From Lebetimonas natsushimae (GTDB taxonomy: Bacteria; Campylobacterota; Campylobacteria; Campylobacterales; Nautiliaceae): DNA of 64,000 nt. Position numbers and translations under genes: made by a program. Shown here one piece after another: positions 27,404 through 35,310 of the stretch; position 1 is the first letter of the stretch, and every line of letters starts with the position of its first letter. Below the pieces are notes generated by a model. It was not told where the DNA came from. It searched no databases and was given only the letters and a program-made list of their open reading frames with translations. The stretch is taken from NCBI RefSeq assembly GCF_002335445.1, contig NZ_BDME01000002.1, positions 186,001 through 250,000 of the forward strand. The letters run 5' to 3'.

Positions 27404-27684
27404 ATTATTTATATGTTTACACCGCTGATGATAAAAAATTCGATAGACTTGATAAAATGGCGGATGTGGCAAAAAATTTAGAGGATTTTGTATTTGGGGT
27501 AAATGATATTGAAAGTATTGTTTATTTAAAAGAAAAATACGGTTTTAAAGCCATGAATGTGGATGCCGTTATTGATGTTTTAAATGCCTGCACTCAGGAT
27601 GATGTTATTTATTTATGCACACCTGAAGATAATACAATAGTTAAAGCCAGTTTTAATAATGTCAAGGAGATATGTAATGAATAA
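27400..27684 (+). CDS. hypothetical 94-residue protein
   Basis: A soluble, mildly acidic alpha/beta protein ([17 protein letters not shown], then [19 protein letters not shown]). Its start ATGA overlaps the mnmG stop and its own end overlaps the start of a 37-residue membrane protein, so it is translated within the mnmG message. There are no recognisable motifs beyond two cysteines (one in LNACTQDD, one in EICNE). Family not recognised and no function assigned. Confidence 0.7.
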   Translation: MNYLYVYTADDKKFDRLDKMADVAKNLEDFVFGVNDIESIVYLKEKYGFKAMNVDAVIDVLNACTQDDVIYLCTPEDNTIVKASFNNVKEICNE

Positions 27685-27790
27685 TAATGAAAAACCGTTT
27701 AATTTTTGGCTTTTTATGGGAGGAATGTTTATAGGGCTTTTGGTTTTAACTTCTATTGTGGTAGGGATTCCTTATCTTCTTTCAAAATAA
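27677..27790 (+). CDS. 37-residue single-span membrane protein
   Basis: [20 protein letters not shown] begins a 37-residue frame with one hydrophobic helix of about 22 residues ending in PYLLSK. AAGGAG (27664-27669) lies seven bases upstream of the ATG. The start overlaps the end of the previous gene by eight bases and the 3' end overlaps the convergent kinase gene by 38. The good ribosome site, coupled start and clean membrane helix argue that it is real. Function unknown. Confidence 0.6.
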   Translation: MNNNEKPFNFWLFMGGMFIGLLVLTSIVVGIPYLLSK

Positions 27791-28514
27791 TAGAAAATCT
27801 GCTTCCTTTTTTCTTTTGGCTTTCTATGTTTAAAGAGAAATTGTGCATATCAAGAATTTTTTTTGTAATATAAAGTCCAAGTCCTAGAGAATTATCCCAG
27901 TCGTTTTTTGCAATCCTGTAAAATTTTTTTGTAATTAAATCCAACTTTTCTTTTTCTATTCCTATACCTTTATCAATAACTTCTAATTTATTTTCATTTA
28001 AGTTTATTGTTACTTTATCTTTTGAATATTTTAATGCGTTTGATATAAGGTTTGAAATTGCTATTTCTATTAAATTCCTGTCTGCAGTTATTGTTACAGG
28101 CTTTAAATTTAAAATAATTCTTTCTTCATCAAATGATTTTATAAGTTCTTTTATCAGAGAATCTAATCCGATATTTTGAAAATCAGGTTTTAATTTTTGA
28201 TTTTCAAGTTTTGTGACTAAATAGAGTCTGTCGATGAGTTCGGAGAGTCTAGCCGAATTTTTATGTATTTTTTCAAGAAATTTTTGATTGGTTTTTTCAT
28301 CTAGCCTATTTACAAGGATTGTTTCAATATAACCGTTGATTATGGAAATAGGATTTTTAAATTCATGGGAAATGGCGGAAATTACATCGTCTTTAAATTC
28401 ATTTATTTTTGCAAGTTTTTTGTTTTCTAATTCCAGTTTTTTAATCTGTTTTTTTAATTTTTCTATCTCTTTTTTTTTATTTTTACAAAATAAGTTTTTA
28501 ATTTTGTTTTTCAT
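27753..28514 (-). CDS. soluble PhoR-like histidine kinase
   Basis: 253 residues. The catalytic parts are complete: H-box ISHEFKNPISII near residue 51, N-box ISNALKYSKDK, G1 VIDKGIGIEKE and G2 GLGLYITKKIL. Unlike typical PhoR it has no transmembrane or PAS domain; the N-terminus is a Lys/Glu-rich coiled coil (residues ~10-40). It follows phoU and a PhoB-type regulator and faces pstSCAB across a Pho-box-like site, so control of phosphate uptake is likely. The start region consists of the AT-rich dispersed repeat described elsewhere. How it senses phosphate without a membrane domain is open; contact with PhoU or PstB would suffice. Confidence 0.82.
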   Translation of the reverse strand: MKNKIKNLFCKNKKKEIEKLKKQIKKLELENKKLAKINEFKDDVISAISHEFKNPISIINGYIETILVNRLDEKTNQKFLEKIHKNSARLSELIDRLYLVTKLENQKLKPDFQNIGLDSLIKELIKSFDEERIILNLKPVTITADRNLIEIAISNLISNALKYSKDKVTINLNENKLEVIDKGIGIEKEKLDLITKKFYRIAKNDWDNSLGLGLYITKKILDMHNFSLNIESQKKKGSRFSIILKEDKESLPQ

Positions 28515-28550
28515 TCTCCATTTTCCATTTTCAATTATCCATTATTTTAA
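28510..28550 (-). repeat. AT-rich dispersed repeat, copy 1
   Basis: On the minus strand this reads as tandem ATGGATAATTG / AAAATGGAAAATGG / AGAATGAAAAAC blocks, lying between the regulator and kinase genes and running into the kinase start codon. Related copies are at 36199, 48918 and 54282. Confidence 0.55.
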
Positions 28551-29174
28551 TGTATAACCAATTCCTCTTTTGGCATCTATTAAATTGATTTTATGATTGA
28601 GCCTGTTTATTGCAACATTTACGCTTTTTTCACTGATTTCTAAAATATCAGCTATTTCTTCTTTTGTAATTATTCTTTTCGGATTTTCAAAAAAGATATT
28701 TAAAAGATTAAATTCAGATTTTGTCAAATCTATTGTATCGTTACCTATTAAAAGATTTTTATTAAGTAAATCAAGTTTATAATTTTTATATGTTAAAAAA
28801 TTGATTTTTTTATTATATCTTTTTAAAACCGCTTTTATTCTTGCAATCAGTTCTTTTATTGAAAAAGGTTTTTTAATATAATCATCCGCTCCTTTTTCAA
28901 ACCCGTCTAAAATATCTTCTTCACCTACTTTTGCGGTCAAAAAAATAACAGGGATGTTAAACCCCTCATTTTTAAGTTCTTTTACAAATTCGCTGCCTTC
29001 AATACCAGGCAGGTTTCTATCTACTATTAACAGGTCGGGATTTTCCTCTATTATAAAATCCTTAACTTTTTTGGTATTTAAAAATCCGACCGCATCAAAT
29101 CCTGCATTTATTAAATTGAATTCAAGTAAATCTAGTAAATCCTCTTCATCTTCAATTATTGCAATTTTTATCAA
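28542..29174 (-). CDS. phoB: PhoB-like response regulator
   Basis: 210 residues. Receiver: acidic IIEDEEDLL, phospho-acceptor Asp in DLLIVDRNLPG, Thr in IFLTAKVG, Lys in YIKKPFS. The OmpR-type winged helix follows (DLTKSEFNLLNIFF, then VNVAINRLNHKIN). The start is TTG at 29174, overlapping the phoU stop as TTGA. Its place between phoU and a kinase, divergent from pstS, identifies it as the phosphate regulator of this genome by context. The direct repeats upstream of pstS are its expected binding site. Confidence 0.82.
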   Translation of the reverse strand: MIKIAIIEDEEDLLDLLEFNLINAGFDAVGFLNTKKVKDFIIEENPDLLIVDRNLPGIEGSEFVKELKNEGFNIPVIFLTAKVGEEDILDGFEKGADDYIKKPFSIKELIARIKAVLKRYNKKINFLTYKNYKLDLLNKNLLIGNDTIDLTKSEFNLLNIFFENPKRIITKEEIADILEISEKSVNVAINRLNHKINLIDAKRGIGYTLK

Positions 29175-29731
29175 AATTCCATTCCTTCTTTTGCAAACAA
29201 AAGATATTTTGTAATTGTTTTTACACTGTCTGTAATCCTCTCAAGTCTTTTTGCCACATTTATAATTTGAAATATTTCTTCAATATTTTCTTTAGTCTTA
29301 AGTTCCGTAAACAGTTCTTTATAAATTTCATCAGCTATTTTTTCCTGAGATATGATTGTTGAATATGCATCTTCGATTGTATCGCCTTTTATTGCAAGTT
29401 TGAGTGTTTCAAGGGAAGTAAGGGCTACTTGATAAAGTGCGTCAATTTTTTCGTTTTTAAAATTATATTTTTTAATAAAATATTTGATTGAGCGTTTTAT
29501 TTTATTTAAAAAAGGGGTGATTTTCAGTATTGCAATCGCTTCTCTTAAATATTCTCCCTGAGGATGCAAAAGGGCAATAAACTTGATAACTTCTTCATCC
29601 AATTCTTTTAGGTCGATTAAGAAAAAGTCATCATCTATTTTTCTGTTTTTAAGGGTATTCGCTAAAATTTCAACGCTTTTTTCAAAGTCTTTTTCTATTT
29701 TATTTATTTCTTTTTCAAATCTTGAAAGCAT
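29171..29731 (-). CDS. phoU: PhoU-like phosphate regulatory protein
   Basis: 186 all-helical residues, somewhat shorter than the usual ~215. Acidic metal-binding helices of the PhoU type are visible: EKDFEKSVEILANTL, then FLIDLKELDEEVIKFIALL and, near the C-terminus, INVAKRLERITDSVKTI, the typical E/D-x3-R-x3-D helix. PhoU couples Pst transporter state to the PhoR kinase and lowers Pho expression. It is first in a phoU-phoB-phoR operon that diverges from pstS, sharing a 107-base control region. Confidence 0.85.
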   Translation of the reverse strand: MLSRFEKEINKIEKDFEKSVEILANTLKNRKIDDDFFLIDLKELDEEVIKFIALLHPQGEYLREAIAILKITPFLNKIKRSIKYFIKKYNFKNEKIDALYQVALTSLETLKLAIKGDTIEDAYSTIISQEKIADEIYKELFTELKTKENIEEIFQIINVAKRLERITDSVKTITKYLLFAKEGMEF

Positions 29732-29778
29732 TTATTTCCTTTTTTTATAAAATTATATAATAATGTTTAAAAAATATT

Positions 29779-29811
29779 TGTTATCAAAATGTTATTTTCT
29801 TTTTTTATAAT
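29779..29811 (+). promoter_or_regulatory. Pho box and promoter of pstS
   Basis: TGTTATC (29779-29785), four bases, TGTTATT (29790-29796): two 7-base direct repeats at an 11-base period, the geometry of a PhoB box. A TATAAT -10 lies nine bases further on at 29806-29811, where PhoB takes the place of a -35 box. Confidence 0.7.
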
Positions 29812-29838
29812 TCCGGGACTAAAAATTAAGGAGAGAGA

Positions 29839-30837
29839 ATGTTAAAAAAATTAGCTTTTGGAGCATTAATTAGCGTAAGTACATTTGCATGGACAATTAA
29901 CGGGACAGGTTCATCTTTTCAATATCCGGTAAATAAAACATGGATAAAAGGATTTTACTCTGAAACCGGAAACAGGGTAAATTATACTGCAACAGGTAGC
30001 GGTACAGGTATTAAAGAAATTATCGCAAGACACGTTGACTTTGGCGGGACTGACAAACCTCTTTCACCAAAAGAACTTAGAAAAAATCATTTGGCTCAGT
30101 TTCCTATAATTATTGGGGGAATTACATTGGCATACAATATTCCGGGGGTTCACAAGTTAAAACTTAGTGAAGTTGCAATTGAAGGTATTGCACTTGGAAC
30201 TATTCAGTATTGGGATAACCCTGTAATAGTAAAATATAATCCAAATGAAAAACTGCCTCATAAAAAAATTATTTTTGTTCATAGAAGCGATAAATCAGGA
30301 ACTACTTTTAACTTTACATATTATTTAGCTAAAATGAGTACAGTTTGGAGACATCATTATGGAGTTAAAAAAGCTCTAAACTGGCCAACAGACGCCCAAG
30401 GCAGAGGTGTGGCTGGTAAAGGAAATGCAGGTGTTAGTGCCGCAATTAAAACAAACGCTTATTCAATCGGATATGTGGATTACGCCGATGCTGTTACAAA
30501 CGGGTTAAATTTGGCTGTTGTTCAGGGAAGAGACGGGGCTTTTTATGAACCAAACCCTGCAAATTTTGCTAAAGGTGCGGCATATGGCGGATTTTCAGCT
30601 AAAAATGATTTCTTTAAATTAATTGCATATCCTAAAAAAGGTTATCCAATTCTAGCACCGTCATTTGATTTGGTACATACTGATGATAGAAATGCTAAGA
30701 AAGTTACAGCATTCTTCAATTATGCTTTTGACCATGATGAAATGGCAAGCAAACTAGGATATATCCCTCTTCCAAGCAATGTAAAAGCAATGGTTAGAAA
30801 ATACTGGGAAGAAAAAGGAATTTCTCCTGAAAAATAA
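29839..30837 (+). CDS. pstS: periplasmic phosphate-binding protein
   Basis: 332 residues with a short signal peptide (MLKKLAFGALISVSTFAW). The PstS core is clear: INGTGSSFQYPVNKTW, GSGTGIKEI, DFGGTDKPLS and HRSDKSGTTFNFTYYL supply the phosphate-binding loops (TGSS, the Asp in DFGGTD, RSDKSGT). It delivers phosphate to PstC/PstA. It is first in a pstSCAB operon; pstC has a further -10 box of its own. Confidence 0.96.
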   Translation: MLKKLAFGALISVSTFAWTINGTGSSFQYPVNKTWIKGFYSETGNRVNYTATGSGTGIKEIIARHVDFGGTDKPLSPKELRKNHLAQFPIIIGGITLAYNIPGVHKLKLSEVAIEGIALGTIQYWDNPVIVKYNPNEKLPHKKIIFVHRSDKSGTTFNFTYYLAKMSTVWRHHYGVKKALNWPTDAQGRGVAGKGNAGVSAAIKTNAYSIGYVDYADAVTNGLNLAVVQGRDGAFYEPNPANFAKGAAYGGFSAKNDFFKLIAYPKKGYPILAPSFDLVHTDDRNAKKVTAFFNYAFDHDEMASKLGYIPLPSNVKAMVRKYWEEKGISPEK

Positions 30838-30869
30838 TAAAGGTACTTCAAATCCTTTTTCTTTTTTCT

Positions 30870-30889
30870 TATAATTTCAACAAAAAAGG
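30870..30889 (+). promoter_or_regulatory. internal -10 box and ribosome site of pstC
   Basis: TATAAT at 30870-30875, with AAAAAAGG at 30882-30889 just before the pstC start. CCTTTTT at 30854-30860 could mask the ribosome site in read-through mRNA, but the match is mostly homopolymer. Confidence 0.45.
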
Positions 30890-30895
30890 CCATAT

Positions 30896-32032
30896 ATGGA
30901 ATTTGTTTTTAAAAAATTAACTTCTATAAGCGCTACTTTTATTTTAATAATACTTTCCGCTATTTTTATAGTTTTGTTTATTTATTCAAAACCTGCGATA
31001 AAAGAATATGGTCTGAAGTTTTTAATTGATCCAAGATGGGGTGTAACAATTAAAATACCTAAAAGCAATCCGAGTAATTTATCTATATCTGATAAAAAAA
31101 CTGCCGTTTCTGGTAATTTATCACAAGAAAAATTAGGTACTAAAAGTGATAATGAAGATGATAATAGTTTATTAAATGATGATAGCGATAATGATAATAA
31201 TTTATTGAATGACGACAGTGATAATAGTAATAATGATTCTTCTTTGAATAATGACAGTGATAATGATGATAATTTATTGAATAGCGATAGCGATGATGAT
31301 AGTGATTTAATGGGAAATGATAATGAAGCAAATTCGAATTATGTTACTAAAGAAATATACGGCGGTCTTATTCCCATTGTCGGTACAATTCTTTCAACAA
31401 TAATAGCTTTGCTTTTTGCCGTTCCCATTGCAATGGGAATTGCCATATTTTTAAGTGAAATAGCACCACCGTTTTTATCTAAACCTGTCGGTATTGCAAT
31501 AGAGCTTCTTGCTGCAATTCCAAGTATAATTTACGGTATGTGGGGGCTTTTTTATTTTGGGCCTTTTGTTTCTAAAATTGTAGGAGGACCTAGTGTCAAT
31601 CTTCTTGTTGCCGGGCTTGTGCTTGGTGTTATGATAATTCCATTTATGGCCTCTTTAACCAGGGACAGTATGAATACAACCCCAAATGTACTGAAAGAAT
31701 CGGCTTATGCTTTGGGTGCTACCAAATTTGAAGTAATTAAAGATGTGATTTTCCCTTATGCAAAAAGCGGGATTATAGGTAGTATTATCTTGGCTTTGGG
31801 ACGGGCACTCGGGGAGACAATGGCGGTTGCATTTGTAATCGGCGGAGTATTTAAACTTCCAAAACATTTAACAGACCCGACCGTTTCAATTCCTGTCGTT
31901 CTTGCAAATAATTTTGCAGAAAGCAGTGGAATGAGTATGGCGGCACTGTTTTATTTGGCACTTGTTTTATTTGTAATATCTTTTATTGTAATTGTGACTG
32001 CCAAATTTTATTTTTTAAGGAATAAGAAATGA
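30896..32032 (+). CDS. pstC: phosphate ABC transporter permease PstC with an Asp/Asn/Ser repeat insertion
   Basis: 378 residues, longer than the usual ~300-320. Helix 1 (ISATFILIILSAIFIVLFIY) is followed by a periplasmic loop that, between about residues 83 and 145, holds four imperfect 11-13-residue repeats of NDDSDNDNNLL type. The permease core then resumes normally: IPIVGTILSTIIALLFAVPI, the EAA-like loop ESAYALGATKFEVIKDVIFP and ALGRALGETMAVAFV. The core looks functional and pstA follows with a 4-base overlap. The insertion is strongly acidic and should lie outside the inner membrane, near where PstS docks. Calcium or other cation binding is a possibility only. Confidence 0.93.
   Translation: MEFVFKKLTSISATFILIILSAIFIVLFIYSKPAIKEYGLKFLIDPRWGVTIKIPKSNPSNLSISDKKTAVSGNLSQEKLGTKSDNEDDNSLLNDDSDNDNNLLNDDSDNSNNDSSLNNDSDNDDNLLNSDSDDDSDLMGNDNEANSNYVTKEIYGGLIPIVGTILSTIIALLFAVPIAMGIAIFLSEIAPPFLSKPVGIAIELLAAIPSIIYGMWGLFYFGPFVSKIVGGPSVNLLVAGLVLGVMIIPFMASLTRDSMNTTPNVLKESAYALGATKFEVIKDVIFPYAKSGIIGSIILALGRALGETMAVAFVIGGVFKLPKHLTDPTVSIPVVLANNFAESSGMSMAALFYLALVLFVISFIVIVTAKFYFLRNKK
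31175..31312 (+). repeat. 33-base coding tandem repeat in pstC
   Basis: Four imperfect units at 31175-31207, 31208-31246, 31247-31279 and 31280-31312 encode NDDSDNDNNLL, NDDSDNSNNDSSL, NNDSDNDDNLL and NSDSDDDSDLM. All length steps are multiples of three, so the frame is kept. Confidence 0.85.
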
Positions 32033-32838
32033 GGCTTTTAATAAATAAAATAATTTTAACCCTTTCAACTTTAGCAGCCATATTGGGTCTTGTTTTTTTA
32101 TTTTGGATACTTATTACATTGACCATAAAAGGTGTTAAAGCTTTGGATTTATATATTTTAACTCACGATTTGGTTGATAACGGGCTTAGAAACTTGTTTA
32201 TCGGGCAGTTTATTATGGCATTTATTGCCGTTATTATAGGAGTTCCTATTGGAATGGTTGCCGGAATTTATCTGCAGGAATACTCTTTTGGAAATAAATA
32301 TGCCCAGTTTATCAGAAATTTAAGCGACGTTATGATGAGTGCCCCGTCAATTGTAATAGGTGTATTTGTATATGCCGTTATGGTAAATCCCATCGGTCAT
32401 ATGAACGGATGGGCTGGGGCTGTTGCTCTTGCTATTTTGATGCTGCCTATTATTGTAAGAACGACTGACGATATGTTGGGGCTTGTACCAAAAGAGCTCA
32501 GAGAAGCCGGAGTTGCAATAGGCGCTCCTAAATATAAAGTAATTTTTGATATAGTTATAAAAGCTGCAAAAACCGGTATTATGACGGGGCTTTTACTTGC
32601 TTTTGCAAGAATAGCAGGAGAGACTGCACCTCTACTTTTTACCAGTGGAAACAGTGCGTACTTTACGCTTAATTTAAATAACGAATTTCCAAGTTTAACT
32701 GTTGCAATTTACGATTTGGCCACAATGCCTGATAAACATTTGGTTGATATTGCATGGGCTGGAGCGTTTTTGCTTACAATTATTATTTTATTAATAAATT
32801 TACTTGGAAGATATGTAATTAGAGAAAGGAAAAAATAA
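32029..32838 (+). CDS. pstA: phosphate ABC transporter permease PstA
   Basis: 269 residues with about six membrane helices. The PstA pattern includes [20 protein letters not shown] near residue 60, [20 protein letters not shown] as the ATPase-coupling loop and [15 protein letters not shown] near 200. With PstC it forms the inner-membrane channel. It overlaps pstC by four bases and pstB by one, so the three are translationally coupled. Confidence 0.95.
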   Translation: MRLLINKIILTLSTLAAILGLVFLFWILITLTIKGVKALDLYILTHDLVDNGLRNLFIGQFIMAFIAVIIGVPIGMVAGIYLQEYSFGNKYAQFIRNLSDVMMSAPSIVIGVFVYAVMVNPIGHMNGWAGAVALAILMLPIIVRTTDDMLGLVPKELREAGVAIGAPKYKVIFDIVIKAAKTGIMTGLLLAFARIAGETAPLLFTSGNSAYFTLNLNNEFPSLTVAIYDLATMPDKHLVDIAWAGAFLLTIIILLINLLGRYVIRERKK

Positions 32839-33617
32839 TGCAGAAAGTTATGGATATAAAAAATTTTTCTTTTACTTATGCAGGGGCTGAAAAACCGAGT
32901 CTAAAGAATATAAATATGTCTATTTATGAAAAAAAAGTGACTGCTTTAATTGGACCAAGCGGTTGTGGTAAATCAACTCTTCTTAGAAGTCTTAATAGAA
33001 TTCACGATTTATATCCGGGGAATAAATATGAAGGTGAAATTTTACTCAAAAATCCCGAAAACAGTGAAATGGAAAATATTTTGGAATTTAAAAAAGAAAA
33101 TGAATTAATTAATCTTCGCCAGAGAGTTGGAATGATTTTTCAAAAACCGACCCCTTTCCCTATGAGTATTTATGACAATATTGCTTACGGGCTTAGACTT
33201 ATGGGAAAAAAACAAAATCTTGATGAAAAAGTAGAAGAAGCACTGCGTGGTGCAGCACTCTGGGATGAGGTAAAAGACAGACTAAAAGACGATGCAAGGG
33301 GTCTTAGCGGAGGTCAGCAGCAAAGACTTTGTATTGCAAGGGCAATTGCTGTTGAACCGGAAGTACTTTTGATGGATGAGCCTACAAGTGCGCTTGACCC
33401 AATCTCTACTGTTGCTATTGAAGAGCTTGTTACAAAACTAAAAGATAAAGTAACAATTGTAATAGTAACTCACAATATGCAGCAGGCAAGCCGTGTTAGT
33501 GATTATACTGCTTATATGTATTTAGGGGAACTTATTGAATTTGGAACAACTGAGCAGATTTTCCTTTCTCCTAAGAAAAAACATACAGCAGATTATATTG
33601 CCGGTAAATTTGGATAA
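32838..33617 (+). CDS. pstB: phosphate ABC transporter ATPase PstB
   Basis: 259 residues. Walker A is [15 protein letters not shown], the Q-loop is [10 protein letters not shown], the signature is [16 protein letters not shown] and Walker B is [12 protein letters not shown], with the switch histidine in VTHNMQQA. It powers phosphate import through PstC/PstA. The FQKP(N/T)PFP stretch is characteristic of PstB. It is the last gene of pstSCAB; the PiT permease gene starts 54 bases on with its own -10. Confidence 0.97.
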   Translation: MQKVMDIKNFSFTYAGAEKPSLKNINMSIYEKKVTALIGPSGCGKSTLLRSLNRIHDLYPGNKYEGEILLKNPENSEMENILEFKKENELINLRQRVGMIFQKPTPFPMSIYDNIAYGLRLMGKKQNLDEKVEEALRGAALWDEVKDRLKDDARGLSGGQQQRLCIARAIAVEPEVLLMDEPTSALDPISTVAIEELVTKLKDKVTIVIVTHNMQQASRVSDYTAYMYLGELIEFGTTEQIFLSPKKKHTADYIAGKFG

Positions 33618-33626
33618 AATTATTTT

Positions 33627-33668
33627 ACTTCCTTTTTTTTATTTAGTACAATTTTAAAAAAAGGAAGT
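33627..33668 (+). promoter_or_regulatory. PiT gene -10 box inside the loop of a ribosome-site-masking inverted repeat
   Basis: 33627-33639 (ACTTCC plus seven T) is a perfect 13-base inverted match to 33656-33668 (seven A plus GGAAGT), which contains the ribosome site of the gene at 33672. TACAAT at 33647-33652, in the 16-base loop, is a likely -10. RNA from that promoter would lack the 5' arm; RNA reading through from pstB would carry it. Confidence 0.55.
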
Positions 33669-33671
33669 TTT

Positions 33672-35288
33672 ATGCAAGAGCTTCAGACACTTTCTAAAAT
33701 AGAAAAGAAAATTCAAAAAAAATCTCCTTCATCTATTGTCAAAATCGGTATAGCGTTGTTTTTTATTGCAGTTGCGGTTATTTATGCCTATACAAATACC
33801 GGCAATGTTCCTAATGATGTTTATTTACTCATTGCAGTTGTATTTGGTGCTTATATGGCTATGAATATTGGTGCTAATGATGTTGCAAATAATGTCGGAC
33901 CTACTGTCGGAAGCGGGGCTTTGAGTCTGACAGGGGCAATAATAATTGCCGCTATTTTTGAGGCAAGCGGAGCTTTGATTGCTGGGGCCGATGTTACAAA
34001 CACAATTAGAAAAGGTATTATAGATCTGCATACTTTTGGTAATGTTGAAATTTTTATCTGGGCTATGATGGCAGCACTTCTTGCGGCAGCCCTCTGGCTT
34101 AATCTTGCCACTTATTTAAAAGCCCCTGTTTCCACTACACATTCAATTGTAGGTGGGGTAATGGGAGCCGGTATTGCTGCTGGCGGTTTTAATGTGGTTC
34201 ATTGGATTACAATGGGGAAAATTGCTGCTTCATGGGTGATTTCTCCAATAATTGGAGGAATTATTGCCGCTTTATTTTTATATGCGATTAAAAAAAGTAT
34301 AGTTTTTAAAGATGATAAAGTAAATGCAGCCAAAAAATGGGTGCCTTTTTATATTTCAGTTATGACATGGGCATTTATTACTTATATCATTATGAAAGGG
34401 TTTAAACATATTTGGGGCGATGTTGTTGCTTTTTTACCTTTTCCTTATTCTAAAAAACCACTTTTTTGGGAAGCGGCTGTTATTGGCTTAATTTTTGCGA
34501 TAATTTCTTATTTTTGGTTAAAAGCTAAATTAAATAAAGAAGAAATTGAAAATACAAGAAAGGGAATTAATAAATATTTTATAGTTCCTCTTATTTTTTC
34601 AGCAGCACTTCTTAGTTTCGCACATGGAGCCAACGATGTTGCAAATGCAGTGGGTCCTCTTGCAGCAATTGCCGATGCAGTAATAAATGGCGGTATTAGT
34701 GCAAAAGCTGAAATTCCTTTTTGGGTAATGGTAATAGGGGGAGTTGGTATATCTTTTGGGCTTGCGCTTTATGGGCCAAGACTTATTAAAACAGTTGGTA
34801 AAGAGATTACAAAAATAGATCCGATAAGAGGTTTTTGTATAGCTCTTGCCGCTGCAATTACCGTAATTATTGCCTCTCAACTAGGACTTCCGGTAAGTTC
34901 CACCCATATTGCGGTAGGTGCTGTTTTTGGTGTGGGATTTTTAAGAGAATGGCTGCAAATTGTAAAAAAAGAAGATAAAGAGACAGAAAATGAGTTAAAA
35001 ATAGCTGAGAAAGAATTGAAAAATGTTTTAAATGAGTTGGAAGTTTTAAAAAGTAAAGAAAATAAACAAAAAGAAGATTACAAAAGAATAGTTACTTTAA
35101 TGGAAAAAGAAGATGTATTAAATGAAAAAATAAAAAAACTTAAAAAAATTCTAAAAAAAGAAATAAAAGCAAAATATGTGGAAAGAAATTTACTCTGGAA
35201 AATAGTGGCAGCCTGGATTATTACCGTTCCTGTTGCCGGAGTTCTTTCTGCAATGCTGTTTTTTATGATTAAAGGTATGATGGGGTAG
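33672..35288 (+). CDS. PiT-family inorganic phosphate permease with a coiled-coil insertion
   Basis: 538 residues. Both PiT signatures are present: GANDVANNVGPTVGSGALS near residue 68 and HGANDVANAVGPLAA near 320, with about ten membrane helices. PiT carriers move phosphate by cation symport with lower affinity than Pst. Between the last helices, residues ~430-505 form a charged Lys/Glu coiled coil (KIAEKELKNVLNELEVLK) absent from most short PiT proteins. Placement directly after pstSCAB suggests joint phosphate control, though it has its own -10 and I see no Pho box there. Confidence 0.9.
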   Translation: MQELQTLSKIEKKIQKKSPSSIVKIGIALFFIAVAVIYAYTNTGNVPNDVYLLIAVVFGAYMAMNIGANDVANNVGPTVGSGALSLTGAIIIAAIFEASGALIAGADVTNTIRKGIIDLHTFGNVEIFIWAMMAALLAAALWLNLATYLKAPVSTTHSIVGGVMGAGIAAGGFNVVHWITMGKIAASWVISPIIGGIIAALFLYAIKKSIVFKDDKVNAAKKWVPFYISVMTWAFITYIIMKGFKHIWGDVVAFLPFPYSKKPLFWEAAVIGLIFAIISYFWLKAKLNKEEIENTRKGINKYFIVPLIFSAALLSFAHGANDVANAVGPLAAIADAVINGGISAKAEIPFWVMVIGGVGISFGLALYGPRLIKTVGKEITKIDPIRGFCIALAAAITVIIASQLGLPVSSTHIAVGAVFGVGFLREWLQIVKKEDKETENELKIAEKELKNVLNELEVLKSKENKQKEDYKRIVTLMEKEDVLNEKIKKLKKILKKEIKAKYVERNLLWKIVAAWIITVPVAGVLSAMLFFMIKGMMG

Positions 35289-35310
35289 ATTAAAATAAAA
35301 AAGGATATAA

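Noticed and set aside
31145-31330. CRISPR-like array
   Set aside because: Units are imperfect 33-39-base coding repeats without spacers and in frame with pstC.
31140-31331. Minus-strand His/Tyr-rich 63-residue frame
   Set aside because: It is only the reverse reading of the Asp/Asn repeat in pstC; the composition follows from GAT/AAT codons.
33627-33668. Inverted repeat as an intrinsic terminator of pstSCAB
   Set aside because: The 3' arm is followed by TTTTATG of the next gene, not a clear T tract, and contains its ribosome site; a translational role fits better.
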